Below are positions 8,999 through 16,372 of a stretch of DNA of 64,000 nucleotides, piece by piece. Positions within the stretch are counted from its first letter, which is position 1, and the number at the start of each line of letters is the position of its first letter. Source of the DNA: Mycolicibacterium moriokaense (GTDB lineage: Bacteria > Actinomycetota > Actinomycetes > Mycobacteriales > Mycobacteriaceae); assembly GCF_003201655.1 (NCBI RefSeq), contig NZ_QJJU01000025.1:31044-95043 (forward strand), written 5' to 3'. The position numbers and the translations under genes were made by a program. The notes under the pieces are model-generated. The model ran no database searches, was not told the DNA's origin, and saw nothing but the letters and a program-made list of their open reading frames with translations.

Positions 8999-9571
8999 TC
9001 ACAACTGCACGAGCTTGTCGTACCAGCGCATCGCCCAGCGGGCGTCCCCAAGCGCGGTGTGACGATGTGCGGCGGTCGGCGGCTTGACGCCACACTGCCG
9101 CGAGAGGCTCGCGACATCGGATGCGGGCTCTCGGCCCGCCGCGCGAACCGCGGCGATCGCCAGTGGGACCACGTCGACCAGGTCGTCGTTCCACGCGGGT
9201 TTCATGCCGTGGCGGGCGAACATGTCGGCAAGGCATTCGGTGTCGAAGCGAGTGACCACACCGACGATCGTGGCTCCTGCGGTCCATTGGTGGACCAGCC
9301 CGGCGGCATCGCCTGCCCGATAGACGCGGGGGATCAGCAGCGGTCTATCCCGAGCTTGTGGGTGTCGCCGGTGAAACCCGCTGATTCGCAGCCCCTCGGG
9401 ATCGGCGTCCTCCAGCTCCAGGTCGCGGACGTCCACGCACAGCAGCAGCCGCGTCTGTCCGGTGTCAGAGCGTCTGATCAGCGCGATCTCCCACGGCCTT
9501 CGCGCCTTGTGCAGGCCGGTGGTCTCCGTGTCGATGAAGATCAGCGGAGCGGATCGCGTCACGCGAGACAT
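8999..9571 (-). CDS. DnaQ-like 3'-5' exonuclease (DEDDh)
   Basis: A 190-residue stand-alone exonuclease domain. ExoI motif FIDTETTGL near residues 12-20 supplies the first Asp-Glu pair; RFDTECLADMF near 109 supplies the second acidic position; HTALGDARWAMRWY near 171 supplies the ExoIII His and Asp, giving a complete DEDDh set. Such proteins trim 3' ends of DNA or RNA in repair or turnover; without a polymerase partner nearby the exact job is open. The ATG lies 8 nt after a GGAG site. Confidence 0.85.
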   Translation of the reverse strand: MSRVTRSAPLIFIDTETTGLHKARRPWEIALIRRSDTGQTRLLLCVDVRDLELEDADPEGLRISGFHRRHPQARDRPLLIPRVYRAGDAAGLVHQWTAGATIVGVVTRFDTECLADMFARHGMKPAWNDDLVDVVPLAIAAVRAAGREPASDVASLSRQCGVKPPTAAHRHTALGDARWAMRWYDKLVQL

Positions 9572-9596
9572 CGTGACACTCCGCGCTCAAATTGGT

Positions 9597-9626
9597 TTGC
9601 ACCGCGTCCGCGACACCAACTAGCAT
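9597..9626 (+). promoter_or_regulatory. Promoter of the leuA-like leader
   Basis: A -35 TTGCAC (9597-9602) and a -10 TAGCAT (9621-9626) are separated by 18 bp. The expected start point falls on the GTG of the leader ORF at 9634, so the leader peptide would be translated from a leaderless RNA. Confidence 0.6.
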
Positions 9627-9633
9627 CGCGTTC

Positions 9634-9675
9634 GTGCCGAGGCGACTCGTAGTAGCAACCCGCAGCGGGGGCTGA
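9634..9675 (+). CDS. Leader peptide of a leuA-type attenuator (13 codons)
   Basis: GTG-initiated mini-ORF reading VPRRLVVATRSGG, with Leu-Val-Val at codons 5-7 and a TGA stop inside the following hairpin. Branched-chain codons just before a strong hairpin are the hallmark of translation-dependent attenuation. Actinobacterial leuA genes are known to carry such leaders, and the sequence around the stop looks like those leaders as I remember them. Assignment is by pattern only. Confidence 0.55.
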   Translation: MPRRLVVATRSGG

Positions 9676-9713
9676 TCCAGACCGACCCCTCGCTGTGGGT
9701 CGTTGCTTCGTCG
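9643..9713 (+). terminator. Attenuator hairpin upstream of LeuA-regulatory-domain gene
   Basis: The core stem pairs CCCGCAGCGGGGG (9659-9671) with CCCCTCGCTGTGGG (9686-9699), with one bulge. It can extend outward through AGCAAC/GTTGCT and CGAC/GTCG to span 9643-9713. The left half is embedded in the leader ORF, so ribosome position decides whether it folds. A T-rich run (TCGTTGCTTCGTC) follows. Confidence 0.6.
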
Positions 9714-9744
9714 GTCACTTCCTCTAATTCGAGAAGACCGGCAC

Positions 9745-10236
9745 ATGACACTTCAATCCGCTACCAGCGCAGCGCCGCAGTCGTTTGCGGCCCACATCGA
9801 CGCCCCGATGCCCCGTGGTCTGCGCGAGGTGGCCGACGCGATGTCCTTCGAGGCGTTTCACGACGAATATGCGTCCAGCTCTGGACCGCTGCGGCTGGGG
9901 CATTGGCAGTGCACTGACGCCGAGCGTCCGTCCACCCGGCTTGGTCCCCAGGCCCGTAACTTCCAGGCCACCCTTGCCGTCGGCGATCGCATCGGCACAT
10001 CGTCGGCGGCCGCGTGTGGACCCGTCGCGGCGCTGACCGCGATGCTGTACGACGTTGGCATCGCCGTCGAGATGACGGCGTTTCACCAGGTTCCGGCCGG
10101 TGAGCACACCGCGACGTTCGTCCGCGGCTGCGACGGCGCCCGATCTCAGTGGGCGATGGGCTGGGCCGACGACCCGACGCAGTCCGCGTTGCGCGCTGTC
10201 ATCGCCTGCGCGAACCGACTTCTCGCCGACCCCTGA
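9745..10236 (+). CDS. Stand-alone 2-isopropylmalate synthase (LeuA) regulatory-domain protein
   Basis: A 163-residue protein homologous only to the C-terminal allosteric end of LeuA. CGPVAALTAMLYDVGIAVE (about 89-108) matches the first helix of the regulatory fold, and WAMGWADDPTQSALRAVIAC (about 134-154) matches the LeuA end that reads WGVGIxPxxxxASLxAVVSA. There is no TIM-barrel catalytic domain and no zinc site, so it cannot make isopropylmalate. LeuA uses this fold to bind leucine; by inference this protein could sense leucine or modulate true LeuA, which is not in the window. It lies behind an apparent branched-chain attenuator. The ATG at 9745 has GAGAAGA 8 nt upstream. Confidence 0.7.
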   Translation: MTLQSATSAAPQSFAAHIDAPMPRGLREVADAMSFEAFHDEYASSSGPLRLGHWQCTDAERPSTRLGPQARNFQATLAVGDRIGTSSAAACGPVAALTAMLYDVGIAVEMTAFHQVPAGEHTATFVRGCDGARSQWAMGWADDPTQSALRAVIACANRLLADP

Positions 10237-10249
10237 TCGCCGAATCCCG

Positions 10250-11731
10250 TCAGCGCAACGGGCGCAGCACGATCGGCATGCCGTCGACCGGTACAGGCAT
10301 GCCACCGTAGTCGTAGCGCGGCTTGTAGCCGGGGCGCACCAACTCAAGTCGGTACTTACGCAGCAGCCGATGCATCACGGTCTTGATTTCGAGCTGACCG
10401 AAAACCATGCCGATGCACTTGTGCGCACCGCCGCCGAACGGTGCGAACGCGTAGCGGTGCTTCTTGTGCTCCGAGCGGGGCTCTGCGAAGCGGTCCGGAT
10501 CGAACTTTTCGGGGTCCGTCCACAGCTCTGGCAGGCGGTGGTTCAGCGACGGCCACGTCACCACGTCGGTGCCTGCGGGGATGAAGTAGCCGAGCAGGTC
10601 GGTGTCTCGGACCGCGCGCCGGAAGTTCATCGGCAATGGGGTGACCATGCGCAGGGCCTCGTTGATCACGAGGTCGTAGGTTTCCAGCTTGTCGAGCGCC
10701 TCGATGTCCAGCGGTCCGTCGCCGATGCGGGCCGACTCGTCGCGGCAGCGATCCTGCCATTCGGGATTGGCCGCCAAGTGATAGGCCATCGTGGTCATCG
10801 TCGACGTCGACGTATCGTGCGCGGCCATCATGAGGAAGATCATGTGGGCCACGATGTCGGCGTCGGTGAACCGCTGCCCGTCCTCGTCCTCGGCTTGGCG
10901 CAGCACACTGAGCATGTCGGTGCCCTCGATACCGCGCGTCTCGTTGAGCCGGGCAGTGAAATAGTTCTCGAGCGTCTTACGCGCCTCGATGCCGCGCCAC
11001 CAGCTGAGCGGGCGTACCGGCTTGCGCACGATCGCGTTCCCGGCGCGTGTGGTCGTGGTGAAGGCGTGGTTGACGGTAGTAACGAGTTCGCGATCAGTGC
11101 CGGCCTCATGGCCCATGAACACCACCGACGCGATGTCGAGGGTGAGCTCCTTCAGGGCCGGATGGAACAGGAACCGTGAGTCGTTGGCCACCCAGTCATT
11201 GGCCACCACCTGGCTGGCCACCGAGTCGATGTGCTCGACGTAGCCCGACAGCCGGGTGCGGGTGAACGCCTCCTGCATGATTCGGCGGTGGAACATGTGC
11301 TCGTCGAAGTCGAGCAGCATCAGACCTCGGTCGAAGAACGGCCCGATGACCGGATCCCACGCCCGTTGTGAGAACTCCTTGTTGCGGTTGGAGAAGACGG
11401 CCTGCGTGGCGTCGGGGCCGAGGGCCGCCACCGCGGACAGCGCCGGCGAGAGGTTGTAGTGGAGGGGGCCGTACTTGCGGTAGATCTCTACGGCGTAGTC
11501 CGGTCCGCCGCGGAAGAACTCGATCAGGTGGCCGATGATCGGCAACCCCGCATCACCCATCACCGGCTTGAGGCCACTGCCCGCGGGCGGCTCCGCCAGC
11601 TGGAACTGCTTCCACTCGTGATTGCGCAGCCGCTTCTCGGCGACGCCCATGCCAGGGATCGTCACCGGCGTCGGCTTCAACCTCCGTTTCGCCTGGTCGA
11701 GCAGGTAATCCTTGGTGCTGATGGTCGGCAT
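10250..11731 (-). CDS. cyp136: Cytochrome P450, CYP136 family
   Basis: A 493-residue P450. Visible are the I-helix oxygen-activation motif AAHDTST near residue 265, the K-helix ExxR (EALR) near 330, and the heme loop FAPFGGGAHKCIG near 415-427 with the axial Cys. Length and flanking genes (TetR, SDR, dinB2) match Rv3059/cyp136 of M. tuberculosis. Heme monooxygenase; the physiological substrate is unknown. The start at MPTISTKDYLLDQAKRR is preferred over an upstream in-frame ATG because AGGGGAG lies 9 nt before it and the length then fits the family. Divergent from its probable TetR regulator. Confidence 0.88.
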   Translation of the reverse strand: MPTISTKDYLLDQAKRRLKPTPVTIPGMGVAEKRLRNHEWKQFQLAEPPAGSGLKPVMGDAGLPIIGHLIEFFRGGPDYAVEIYRKYGPLHYNLSPALSAVAALGPDATQAVFSNRNKEFSQRAWDPVIGPFFDRGLMLLDFDEHMFHRRIMQEAFTRTRLSGYVEHIDSVASQVVANDWVANDSRFLFHPALKELTLDIASVVFMGHEAGTDRELVTTVNHAFTTTTRAGNAIVRKPVRPLSWWRGIEARKTLENYFTARLNETRGIEGTDMLSVLRQAEDEDGQRFTDADIVAHMIFLMMAAHDTSTSTMTTMAYHLAANPEWQDRCRDESARIGDGPLDIEALDKLETYDLVINEALRMVTPLPMNFRRAVRDTDLLGYFIPAGTDVVTWPSLNHRLPELWTDPEKFDPDRFAEPRSEHKKHRYAFAPFGGGAHKCIGMVFGQLEIKTVMHRLLRKYRLELVRPGYKPRYDYGGMPVPVDGMPIVLRPLR

Positions 11732-11797
11732 CTGGACACTCCCCTGGAAATCACGAGCTGTGGTGGATGTCACCTGACCTTCCATCCTGATATGGTG

Positions 11798-11815
11798 ACT
11801 TGACGCGTGTCAAGT
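11798..11815. promoter_or_regulatory. Probable TetR operator between cyp136 and tetR
   Basis: A perfect inverted repeat ACTTGAC-N4-GTCAAGT sits midway in the divergent intergenic region. On the minus strand it contains TTGACA, a consensus -35 for cyp136, so a bound repressor would block that promoter. It is the only strong palindrome there. Confidence 0.55.
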
Positions 11816-11852
11816 TTTGATCCCGCGAGTCGCGATGAAAAGGTCTAGAGCC

Positions 11853-12473
11853 ATGACGGCCCAACCCGCACCACAGCAGATCCGCCGAACCCGCGGCGAC
11901 CGCCAGCGCGAGGCGATCGTCACCGCGGTGCGCGAGCTGCTCCAGGAGCGGACGTTCGCCGATCTGTCCGTGAGCACCATCAGCGAGCGCGCAGGCGTCG
12001 CCAGGTCAGGCTTCTACTTCTACTTCGACTCCAAGTACGCAGTGCTCGCGGTGGTCCTGGCCGACGCGGGTGATCTGCTCGACAACCTGACCCATCACTT
12101 CGCGCCACGCGAGCCGGGCGAGACGCCAGCCGCGTTCGCCAAGCGGATGGTCGGCAGCGCGGCCGCGGTGTACGCCAACGACGATCCCGTGATGAAGGCG
12201 TGCGCGGTGGCCCGAAACACCGACGCGCAGATCCGCGAGATGATGGACGACTTCTACGACGGCATCATCGACAAGTTGATCGCCCTTCTCGAGCAGGATG
12301 CCGACGCACGCCCGATCTCCGACGACCTGCCTGCGCTGGTGCGGACACTGTCTGCGGTGACGTCGTTCACGCTGACGCAGGACAGTGCGTTCGTGGGCCG
12401 CGGCGAGGACTCCGCGCGCGCCATCGACATCGTGGAGCGGCTGTGGCTGAGCGCGTTTTGGGGTGACCAGTAG
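11853..12473 (+). CDS. TetR family regulator (Rv3058c type)
   Basis: A 206-residue TetR protein. The N-terminal HTH spans about residues 18-60 (REAIVTAVRELLQERTFADL, then ISERAGVARSGFYFYFDSK, the recognition helix). The remaining all-helical part is the ligand domain, with DDPVMKACAVARNTDAQIREMM typical of regulators near P450s and lipid genes. It is divergent from cyp136 and upstream of an SDR, the arrangement recalled for Rv3059-Rv3058c-Rv3057c. ATGs at 11835 and 11853 are both possible; 11853 is chosen because AAAAGG lies 10 nt upstream and the HTH then starts at a normal position. Confidence 0.85.
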   Translation: MTAQPAPQQIRRTRGDRQREAIVTAVRELLQERTFADLSVSTISERAGVARSGFYFYFDSKYAVLAVVLADAGDLLDNLTHHFAPREPGETPAAFAKRMVGSAAAVYANDDPVMKACAVARNTDAQIREMMDDFYDGIIDKLIALLEQDADARPISDDLPALVRTLSAVTSFTLTQDSAFVGRGEDSARAIDIVERLWLSAFWGDQ

Positions 12474-12495
12474 CCGCGGCGGTAGTGTCACCGGC

Positions 12496-13359
12496 ATGGC
12501 GCAGGGGAGCGGCTTTACCGGCAAGCGTTGTTTTCTCACCGGGGCCGCCAGCGGCATCGGCCGCGCGACCGCGTTGAAGCTCGCCGCAGAAGGCGCCGAG
12601 CTATACCTCACCGACCGTGACGCCGACGGGCTGGAGCAGACCGTCGCCGACGCACGCGCGCTCGGTGCGCAGGTGCCCGAATACCGCGTTCTAGATATCT
12701 CCGACTACGACGAGGTGGCAGCCTTCGCCGAACACATCCACGCCAACCATCCGCCGATGGATGTGGTGATGAACATCGCCGGTGTGTCCGCGTGGGGGAC
12801 GGTCGACCAGCTCACCCATCAGCACTGGAAATCGATGGTGGATATCAACTTGATGGGGCCCATCCACGTCATCGAGACGTTTATCCCGCCGATGTTGGCA
12901 GCCCGCAACGGTGGGCACCTGGTCAACGTATCGTCGGCCGCCGGCCTGGTGGCGCTGCCGTGGCACGCGGCCTACAGCGCAAGCAAATACGGACTGCGCG
13001 GGTTGTCGGAGGTGCTGCGCTTCGACTTGGCCCGACACCGCATCGGGGTGTCGGTGGTGGTGCCTGGCGCGGTGAAAACGCCACTGGTGCAGACGGTTCA
13101 GATCGCGGGCGTGGACCGCGATGATCCCAACGTGAAGCGGTGGACCGACCGCTTCGGTGGGCATGCGGTGTCACCCGAGCACGTCGCTGACAGGATCCTG
13201 CGCGGCGTGCGCCGCAACCGCTTTCTCATCTACACATCGCCGGACATCCGTGCGCTTTACCTGTTCAAGCGGTCGGCGTGGTGGCCGTACAGCGTCGCGA
13301 TGCGGCAAGCCAACGTGCTGTTCAGCCGAGCGTTGCGGCCCGCGTCCAGGACGCCTTAG
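12496..13359 (+). CDS. SDR family oxidoreductase (Rv3057c type)
   Basis: A 287-residue short-chain dehydrogenase with TGAASGIGRA near residue 12, NIAG near 90, a catalytic serine in VSSAAG near 140 and YSASKYG near 155, plus a C-terminal extension with an amphipathic segment (LYLFKRSAWWPYSVAM) that may touch membrane. Substrate unknown; association with cyp136 suggests lipid or terpenoid processing (inference). A -10 TAGTGT ends 8 nt before the ATG, consistent with a nearly leaderless start and a promoter of its own 20 nt after tetR. Its stop overlaps the dinB2 stop on the other strand by 4 bp. Confidence 0.87.
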   Translation: MAQGSGFTGKRCFLTGAASGIGRATALKLAAEGAELYLTDRDADGLEQTVADARALGAQVPEYRVLDISDYDEVAAFAEHIHANHPPMDVVMNIAGVSAWGTVDQLTHQHWKSMVDINLMGPIHVIETFIPPMLAARNGGHLVNVSSAAGLVALPWHAAYSASKYGLRGLSEVLRFDLARHRIGVSVVVPGAVKTPLVQTVQIAGVDRDDPNVKRWTDRFGGHAVSPEHVADRILRGVRRNRFLIYTSPDIRALYLFKRSAWWPYSVAMRQANVLFSRALRPASRTP

Positions 13360-14399
13360 TACCCACCTTCGGGAGGGTTGAGTTCCAGCCGGACGCCGAG
13401 CAGCCGGATTGGTCTTTCGAGTTCGAAGAGGTCGAGCAGGTCCAGCGCTGTCTTGGTGATCGCCTCGCCATCGACGCTCGGCGACGGCAGCTTGCGAATC
13501 TTGGTCCTTGTGTAGAACGTGTTGGTGCGCACGGTCACCGCTACCCGGGTGACGACGCGACCGTGGGCCACGATCTCGGTGAGCGTCTGTTGCGCGAGCT
13601 CGACTACAGCGGAGTCGATTTCAGCGCGGTCGGTCAGGTCCTCAGCGAAAGTGATGACGTGGCTGCGCGAGCGCGCCACCCATGGTTCGGAGGTGACGTT
13701 GCTGTCGCCGCCGCCCTTGGCCAGCAACAGAATCCACAGCCCCGTCGTCGGGCCGAAGGTCGACGTGAGCACCGTGGCATCGGTGGCGGCGAGGTCTGCG
13801 ACGGTGGTAATGCCCATGCCTGCAAGCTTTTTGGCGGTCTTGGGACCGACGCCCCATAAGGCGTCGACCTCGCGATCACCCATCACGGCCATCCAGTTCT
13901 CGTCGGTGAGTTGATAAATGCCTGCCGGCTTGCCGAACCCGGTTGCGACCTTGGCGCGCTGCTTGTTGTCGCTGATGCCGACCGAACACGACAATTCCGT
14001 TCCGCCCGCGATGACTTCGCGGATCTGCTGTGCCAGCTCGACGGGGTCCTCGACCTCGGCGCCCATGTACGCCTCGTCCCAGCCCCACACCTCGACGGGA
14101 TGACCGAAATCGCGCAGCAGGGACATCACCTCTTCGGAGGCTTCGTCATAGGCGGCCGTATCCAGAGGCAGGAACGTCGCATCCGGGCACTTGCGGGCCG
14201 CGGTGCGCAGCGGCACACCGGCGTGCACACCGAACTTGCGCGCAGGGTAGGACGCGCACGTGACGACCTTGCGCGGTTCGTTCGGGTCGCCGTTGCCGCC
14301 GACGATGATTGGTAGGCCTGCCAATTCGGGTCTGCGGCGCACTTCGACCGCGGCCTGGAACTGGTCGAGGTCGACGTGCAGGACCCACCCGGGGGTCAT
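13356..14399 (-). CDS. dinB: Y-family DNA polymerase DinB2 with a glutamine at the steric-gate position
   Basis: A 347-residue Y-family polymerase of the mycobacterial DinB2 group (dinP, Rv3056). The catalytic acidic residues are the first Asp of VDLDQF (residue 10) and the Asp-Glu of WGWDEAY (about 107). Palm, fingers and thumb are complete, with helix-hairpin-helix VGPKTAKKLAGMGI near 180 and the little-finger domain through ELNPP; no C-terminal beta-clamp motif is evident. The residue after DLDQF, where the aromatic steric gate normally sits, is Gln15. The start ATG overlaps the upstream TetR stop (ATGA), so translation is coupled and DinB2 should share TetR control. Confidence 0.88.
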   Translation of the reverse strand: MTPGWVLHVDLDQFQAAVEVRRRPELAGLPIIVGGNGDPNEPRKVVTCASYPARKFGVHAGVPLRTAARKCPDATFLPLDTAAYDEASEEVMSLLRDFGHPVEVWGWDEAYMGAEVEDPVELAQQIREVIAGGTELSCSVGISDNKQRAKVATGFGKPAGIYQLTDENWMAVMGDREVDALWGVGPKTAKKLAGMGITTVADLAATDATVLTSTFGPTTGLWILLLAKGGGDSNVTSEPWVARSRSHVITFAEDLTDRAEIDSAVVELAQQTLTEIVAHGRVVTRVAVTVRTNTFYTRTKIRKLPSPSVDGEAITKTALDLLDLFELERPIRLLGVRLELNPPEGGY

Positions 14400-15004
14400 G
14401 TTCCGCAAAGCTTGCGCGCCACGCTTTCCCACGCGTCGCCGAGTTGCGCGACCGTCTGTCCGCGCTCGGTCATCTGGAACTGGACGTAGTCGGCGTCGAG
14501 CAGCGCGAGCAAGGCGAACGCCTGGGCATCCAGTTCGCCGGTCGTGCCCGCCGCCTCCAGCAGCACTTTGATGTGCCGGTGGTGAAACATCACCGGGGCG
14601 ATGAACCGCATCTGCGGGTCGCGGCCTGCGTCGGACAACAGCGCGTGGTGGGTATGAACGAACTCGAGGCGGTCGGCGCCGTACGCGAGCAGCCGCTTCA
14701 GCGGCGGTGCTCCAGGGCCCAGGGGCGGCGGGCCGAACATCAGCGCCTGCTGCTCGGCCTTCTCGTCCTCGTCGAGCAGGACGAGCATCAGGCCCGCCCG
14801 GCTGCCGAAGCGGCGGAACAATGTGCCCTTGCCCACGCCGGCGGCCACGGCGATGTCGTCGGTGGTGACGGCGTCGGGGCCGCGCTCCGCAATCAGGCGG
14901 CGCGCAGCGTCCAGCAGTAACGTGCGGTTACGGGCAGCGTCGCCCCGCTCCTGAGGCGCTTGATCCGTGACCGCCAGCTCGCGTAGCGGGGGAGTTGCGG
15001 TCAT
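14396..15004 (-). CDS. TetR family regulator upstream of dinB2 (Rv3055 type)
   Basis: A 202-residue TetR regulator. HTH at about residues 27-70 (RTLLLDAARRLIAERGPDAV, VAAGVGKGTLFRRFGSR). The C-terminal domain contains HTHHALLSDAGRDPQMRF, common in regulators of quinone or flavin reductases. A -10 TAAACT ends 6 nt before the ATG, so the mRNA looks leaderless. The divergent gene is an FMN reductase, with a palindrome between them; by analogy the repressor controls itself, dinB2 and the reductase. Its stop overlaps the dinB2 start. Confidence 0.87.
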   Translation of the reverse strand: MTATPPLRELAVTDQAPQERGDAARNRTLLLDAARRLIAERGPDAVTTDDIAVAAGVGKGTLFRRFGSRAGLMLVLLDEDEKAEQQALMFGPPPLGPGAPPLKRLLAYGADRLEFVHTHHALLSDAGRDPQMRFIAPVMFHHRHIKVLLEAAGTTGELDAQAFALLALLDADYVQFQMTERGQTVAQLGDAWESVARKLCGT

Positions 15005-15030
15005 GTCTGCAGTTTAGTTCAGACGGAATG

Positions 15031-15050
15031 AATCGGACTACGGTCCGGTT
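15031..15050. promoter_or_regulatory. Probable TetR operator between tetR-dinB2 and FMN reductase
   Basis: A 20-bp inverted repeat with core CGGAC-TACG-GTCCG and flanking AA/TT lies between the two divergent starts. It overlaps the expected -35 region of tetR and abuts a TTGACT that could be the -35 of the reductase gene. Confidence 0.5.
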
Positions 15051-15093
15051 GACTCGTGCGAGGATCTTTTGGAACGACCGAAGGGAACGTGAA

Positions 15094-15636
15094 ATGTCCG
15101 ATACCAAGGTGTTGGTGCTGCTGGGAAGCCTGCGCGCCGCGTCGATCAATCGCCAGCTGGCCGAACTCGCGGTCGAGACCGCACCGGAGGGCGTGAGCCT
15201 GCAGCTGTTCGACCGACTGGGGGAGCTGCCGTTCTATAACGAGGACATCGACAACGACGACGTCGCGGAGCCGGTGGCGGCGCTGCGGGCAGCGGCCGCG
15301 GACGCCGACGCCGCGCTCGTCATCACCCCCGAGTACAACGGGAGCATTCCGGGTGTGCTGAAGAACGCCATCGACTGGTTGTCGCGACCGTTCGGCGACA
15401 GCGCCCTGAAGGGCAAGCCTGCGGCCGTCATAGGCGGATCATTCGGTCAGTACGGCGGCGTGTGGGCGCACGATGAGACCCGTAAGTCGTTCGGGATCGC
15501 AGGCCCGCGAATTGTGGAGGACCTCAAGCTCTCGGTGCCGTTCAAATCGCTCGCCGGGAAGCACCCGCGCGAGAACGCGGACGTCACCGAGAACCTGCGC
15601 GACGTCGTCGGCAAGTTGGCAGCCGAAGTCGCCTAG
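15094..15636 (+). CDS. NADPH-dependent FMN reductase family protein (Rv3054c type)
   Basis: A 180-residue flavodoxin-fold reductase. The FMN-phosphate loop is LLGSLRAASINRQLAE near residues 8-23; TPEYNGSIPGVLKNAIDWLSR near 75-95 is the conserved FMN and dimer region; KPAAVIGGSFGQYGG near 108-122 completes the site. Family members reduce FMN, quinones or azo compounds with NAD(P)H. Divergent from a TetR gene that likely represses it, which suggests induction by an electrophile or quinone (inference). Confidence 0.88.
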   Translation: MSDTKVLVLLGSLRAASINRQLAELAVETAPEGVSLQLFDRLGELPFYNEDIDNDDVAEPVAALRAAAADADAALVITPEYNGSIPGVLKNAIDWLSRPFGDSALKGKPAAVIGGSFGQYGGVWAHDETRKSFGIAGPRIVEDLKLSVPFKSLAGKHPRENADVTENLRDVVGKLAAEVA

Positions 15637-15645
15637 CGCTTAAGT

Positions 15646-15690
15646 CCGAGGCCGCCGGCCGGGTCCATCGTGGCCCGCCGGCGGCCTTGG
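15646..15690 (+). terminator. GC-rich hairpin after FMN reductase gene
   Basis: Arms around AGGCCGCCGGC and GCCGGCGGCCT, with an 8-nt loop, begin 10 nt after the reductase stop. The stem is over 12 bp of almost pure G-C, with no U-run. Confidence 0.6.
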
Positions 15691-15694
15691 TGGC

Positions 15695-16130
15695 TCAGTA
15701 GGTAGCGCCAGTAGGCGAAGTCGGGTAGTCCACTACGCGCGACCGAGGGCGCCCCCACGCCGCAGCATTTGCAGCATGTGCGCGCAACATGCGGTCGTCG
15801 GTCTCTTTCGAACCATGTCATCGCTGCGGCCCGCGCAGTTCAAGTTCCGCGCGATCGAAGGGACCGCGGCTCCTATAGGCGCGCCGCGTCGACCCGTCAT
15901 GCGGGCCTGCGCCCGTGACAAGACGCGCTGCTGAGTCGACGCCGAAACCCGGCCCATCGTGACCCGTCGAGGGCTTTGCTGTTACGTCACCGTGACGGTT
16001 GGCGCCGCGTGGCTTGTCGGTGCCCGGTGGTAGACCTGTCGTACACCGCGACACGCCCCAGAATGTGATGTGCGACACGCCGGAAGTCCCGGCGCGCGAA
16101 CGCTTACGACCAGGGAATTTCAAGATTGTT
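15695..16130. other. Long stretch without a recognisable gene upstream of nrdH
   Basis: About 435 bp. Short open frames exist on both strands (for example a 62-codon frame on the minus strand at 15633-15821 with a Cys-rich CCKCCG), but none shows family similarity, a good ribosome site or a leaderless -10. I see no tRNA, riboswitch or repeat here. It may be upstream control DNA for nrdHIE or degraded coding sequence. Confidence 0.4.
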
Positions 16131-16132
16131 AT

Positions 16133-16180
16133 TCAGAACATCTGGTATCCCTTCGCAATGTCGGACACCAGGTGTAGTGT
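16133..16180 (+). promoter_or_regulatory. Candidate tandem NrdR boxes and promoter of nrdHIE
   Basis: ACACCAGGTGTAGTGT (16165-16180) matches the NrdR consensus acaCwAtATaTwGtgt at 12 of 16 positions. TCAGAACATCTGGTAT (16133-16148), exactly 32 bp upstream, matches at 10. The first box contains TAGTGT, a plausible -10, with TTCGCA 17 bp upstream as -35, so bound NrdR would cover the promoter. The same arrangement precedes nrdF. Confidence 0.55.
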
Positions 16181-16372
16181 TCCGAGGACCGACAGACCCC
16201 CATGGTTCGGAGGTCGGCCGGAGGCCAGAAGTCCGGCGGTGTCGGGTCCCGAACCCCGCGGATGACGGCCCCGGACGACAGGAATTTTGAGGGCCTCCGG
16301 GCCGCTGAACTTCAGCGACGAGCAGTACCCGACCAGTTGCCAGTCTCAGTTCGCAGAGGAGCCGTACCGCAG
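16181..16372 (+). promoter_or_regulatory. Long structured 5' leader of nrdH
   Basis: If transcription starts at the predicted promoter, the leader is about 185 nt. It can form several hairpins, such as GCCGGA-N9-TCCGGC and CGCTGAA-C-TTCAGCG (16303-16317). No B12 box or other known riboswitch core was seen. GAGGAG, 12 nt before the ATG, is the likely ribosome site. Confidence 0.35.

Noticed and set aside
15633..15821. 62-codon minus-strand frame with CCKCCG
   Set aside because: No ribosome site or -10 was convincing, the end overlaps the FMN-reductase terminator, and no relative comes to mind. Left as unassigned sequence.
16202..16372. N-terminal extension of NrdH by 57 codons
   Set aside because: NrdH redoxins are about 75-80 residues and homology starts at MTITVYTKP; the extension is chance open frame in a GC-rich leader.
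16181..16372. Cobalamin riboswitch upstream of nrdH
   Set aside because: No B12-box core was seen, and class Ib reductases do not use cobalamin.
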